The translations under genes were made by a program, and so were the position numbers. Below are positions 61,801 to 64,000 of a DNA stretch of 64,000 nt, in pieces. Position 1 is the stretch's first letter. Every line of letters begins with the position of its first letter. This DNA comes from Phaeoceros laevis (Eukaryota > Anthocerotophyta > Anthocerotopsida > Notothyladales), in contig JBNGIQ010009427.1 of assembly GCA_049999765.1 (NCBI GenBank), positions 27,272 to 91,271 on the forward strand. Reading direction: 5' to 3'. Under the pieces are notes generated by a model. That model did no database searches. It was not told where the DNA came from and saw nothing but the letters and a program-made list of their open reading frames with translations.

Positions 61801-64000
61801 CAGCCTACAGGAACCATTGACCTTGACAAGTAAGATAACACCACGCTTTCTTATGGATTTTAGTGAAGGCCCAGGCCATGTGGACAGGCCACGTATGCAA
61901 TTTTTAAGCTACCAACCCTAGTACAAAAATCCCCAACTAGTTGGATAGTAACATACCTTGTTGCAATACGAGCACAGCTTGGTGGAAGAAATGTGCAAAC
62001 CCTGCAAAAACGATTCAAGTGTAAACAACGAGCTCTCAGAGGGGACGGACATCAACAAGCCCAAAACACCCTCAAAACTAAGGTAGTTTGGGCTCCAAAA
62101 TTACCTAGCAACTGTTCGCAGATTTCTTAGAGCAGGGGCGTATAGGTCATTGCAGATACATATAACCTATTATCCACAGACGCCCAACGATGACAAAAAT
62201 CATGGAACTTGTCAATCAAAACAAGGTCCCACAAAATAGCCACGAATGTTGGCTACAAATCTAGGCAAGGAGAACGTCATGATGATGAACCAGGCATTGT
62301 TTCAAATCTTACAGGTCGCAATAGCTTGACCATGTGTCCCCCCTTCCTCTTTGGTCTCCTCTTCAAGTTGGTTTGCTGGACCTCATCTTCCAGAGGCTTT
62401 GCGTCAGCCGAGATCTGATACACCACAGGCAGAACAGAATGTCAGGGGGTTTACTTCGTATCACTGCATCAACCACAAGATTCTCATATGTTTGAATTAT
62501 TGCATTAACTGCAAGATCCTTAATTTCTGACAGTTGCATGGACATGTGCATAATCCAAAGTTGCTACATCAAAATTTCTCTTACAAGTTTCAAGAGTGCG
62601 TCAATAGCACCTCTCCCTTCTGGGCCACCTAATGATCCATCAATCTCATCAATAATCTGCAAAACAGTAGCACACTTGTGAAAGTCTTGCTGGGAAGCTC
62701 ATTGGATCCAGTCTAATGAGCTCAAAAAGCTGCACAAATATACCAGGCAGTTTGGTCGCCCATCTCCCATGACACTTCTCATTTCTATAGCATTCATAAT
62801 CTTCGTCTGGAGTGTAGCTGCAGTCCTATCATCACTACCATTGACCTGCAACATGCATCAACATGTTCCAGAACGTCATGTAATGATCCAGAACGTCCCC
62901 ACTCAACCAATTGATAGAAATGGTCCGACTCAGAGTTCTGGAAGAAGAGCATAGAACCCACCTGGACAGATGAATGACAAGAACTGATCACATCTGATTC
63001 AAACCAACAGCATCTTGATAAGTGAGGCCAAGTGATCTACCTCCACAACATGATAGCCACAGTGCTTTGCCGCTACGTGTGCTAGAGTTGTTTTTCCTAG
63101 GCCAGGGGGTCCACTCAAGAGCAGGACCTACGGAGGACACAAGATCAGTCAGAGGGGCTGTTTTCAATAGGCATCATTGCACTGTTGACCGCAGCAAATG
63201 GAATCTACCTTCTCAGCAGGTCGGTCAGAGGGAACCGTGTCGACCGGCTCGCCATGTGCATGGTCCTTCCGTTCCCAATTTTTGAAATTCTTGTCAAACC
63301 TGCCAGCTCCATATGCACTCGGAGGACGTGACTGACGACCTCTGACCATCTGTTTCTTGTAGGACTGCTGCAGACCTGATTTGTTATTGTGGAAACCAGG
63401 CGGAAGCTTCCTCCCGAAGACACATGGATCCCACTCCTTCAACCATCTAACAACCTTCAAAAGGAGGAGTAAAGTTAGACGCAAGCAGGTTACTTGTCAA
63501 ACATGCCACTGTGTTGCAATTAGCAGGACAGGGTACAAACCAACGCAAAGTCAAGCAACACACTTACCTCCCTGTTGACTCGCTCGTCACTTGAAAGCTC
63601 AGTAAATAGCTTGGGAGCATACTTGTCCACCCAGAGCTCATCTTGGCTTTTTTGTATAGCAGCATCTGTCTCGCCAGAAAGAGGATGGCTTTTGGCTGCA
63701 GTTCTAATCTGACACACCAAATGTAACGGTCACAGGAATGAGGCTGGTAAGTCAGGCTTAGTGCACTGAAGTGGTTCACGACGAGCAATGTGAACATATC
63801 GAGGTTAGTCTAAATGACCTGCTCGACAGTGTCTTCCTCCGCTTGTTCCAATAGAATATCAATTGACGTTGATAAAAGACCAGCTAAAAAGTGATACCAG
63901 GTAGTTCAGCCATGAGAACACGGTGGAACAATGAATGACACCCCCCACATACACAACATACAAGTACAGAAAATTGGAGCTTCTCATGATTGCTCCAACG
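58876..64000 (-). CDS. CTF18: Chromosome transmission fidelity protein 18 (RFC-like clamp loader), 5' end outside the window
   Basis: Many small exons on -. From the 5' side: [20 protein letters not shown] (about 63567-63708), [14 protein letters not shown] (63208-63454), the Walker A exon [20 protein letters not shown] (about 63041-63127), [20 protein letters not shown] (about 62750-62845), the Walker B exon [20 protein letters not shown] (about 62585-62655), [20 protein letters not shown] (62310-62413), then [16 protein letters not shown] (near 62120-62165). The C-terminal exons are [15 protein letters not shown]...FKYQE (59015-59108) and [21 protein letters not shown] (58876-58929). CTF18 replaces RFC1 in an alternative clamp loader that loads PCNA and aids sister-chromatid cohesion. 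ATP-binding motifs are intact. Middle exons (59500-62000) are not individually mapped. The first exons lie beyond 64000. Confidence 0.93.

Overview
This window is nuclear DNA of a land plant, probably a seedless one (lycophyte, fern or bryophyte). The genes carry many short GT-AG introns. Plastid-type enzymes are present (DXR, a carotenoid-isomerase-like oxidoreductase). There are TTTAGGG-type telomere-like repeats. PPR genes of the PLS class are large and intronless, and a small family of SigF-like NTF2 proteins is present; I associate the latter with mosses, lycophytes and fungi. The species cannot be fixed from sequence alone. There are four runs of N (13515-13524, 19245-19644, 23267-23388, 33265-33364).

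Region by region. 1-6.2 kb is a retrotransposon graveyard: two related LTR/primer-site/gag leaders on +, a broken Ty3/gypsy reverse transcriptase on -, and a deleted Ty1/copia element on - bounded by two LTR copies and carrying two nested insertions with target-site duplications. 6.8-9.7 kb holds a decayed piece of the nucleotide-sugar transporter gene and otherwise no gene I recognise. 9.9-12.6 kb is a two-exon F-box gene. 12.7-15 kb is degraded repeat. 15.27-15.95 kb is a small gene for a secreted peptide precursor with a repeated Cys-Cys motif. 16-25 kb is mostly repeat and AT-rich spacer, with a RING-H2 gene (17.3-17.6 kb) and a DYW-domain remnant beside a gap (18.9-19.2 kb).

25.1-43 kb is gene-rich: a UTR2/SLC35B-type nucleotide-sugar transporter (+), two SigF-like NTF2 genes (-), a 954-residue PPR gene (+), a third NTF2 gene (+), a complete 13-exon DXR gene (-) and a FAD oxidoreductase (+). 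43.8-45.8 kb is a DUF688-type gene (-). 50.0-54.1 kb is a PPR pseudogene (-) whose 3' end is a patchwork of the DUF688 gene and the 954-residue PPR gene. 55.3-56.4 kb encodes a secreted EGF-like protein (+), 57.2-58.3 kb a plastid DUF2358-type protein (-), and 58.9 kb to the window edge the clamp-loader subunit CTF18 (-, 5' end outside the window).

Functionally the genes are independent housekeeping and family members rather than a pathway cluster. DXR (MEP pathway) and the carotenoid-isomerase-like protein are neighbours of related plastid isoprenoid metabolism, but I see no sign of co-regulation. The most interesting signals are the secreted double-motif peptide precursor, the telomere-repeat-bearing retroposon with its clean empty site, and the gene-fragment mosaic at 50.0-50.7 kb.
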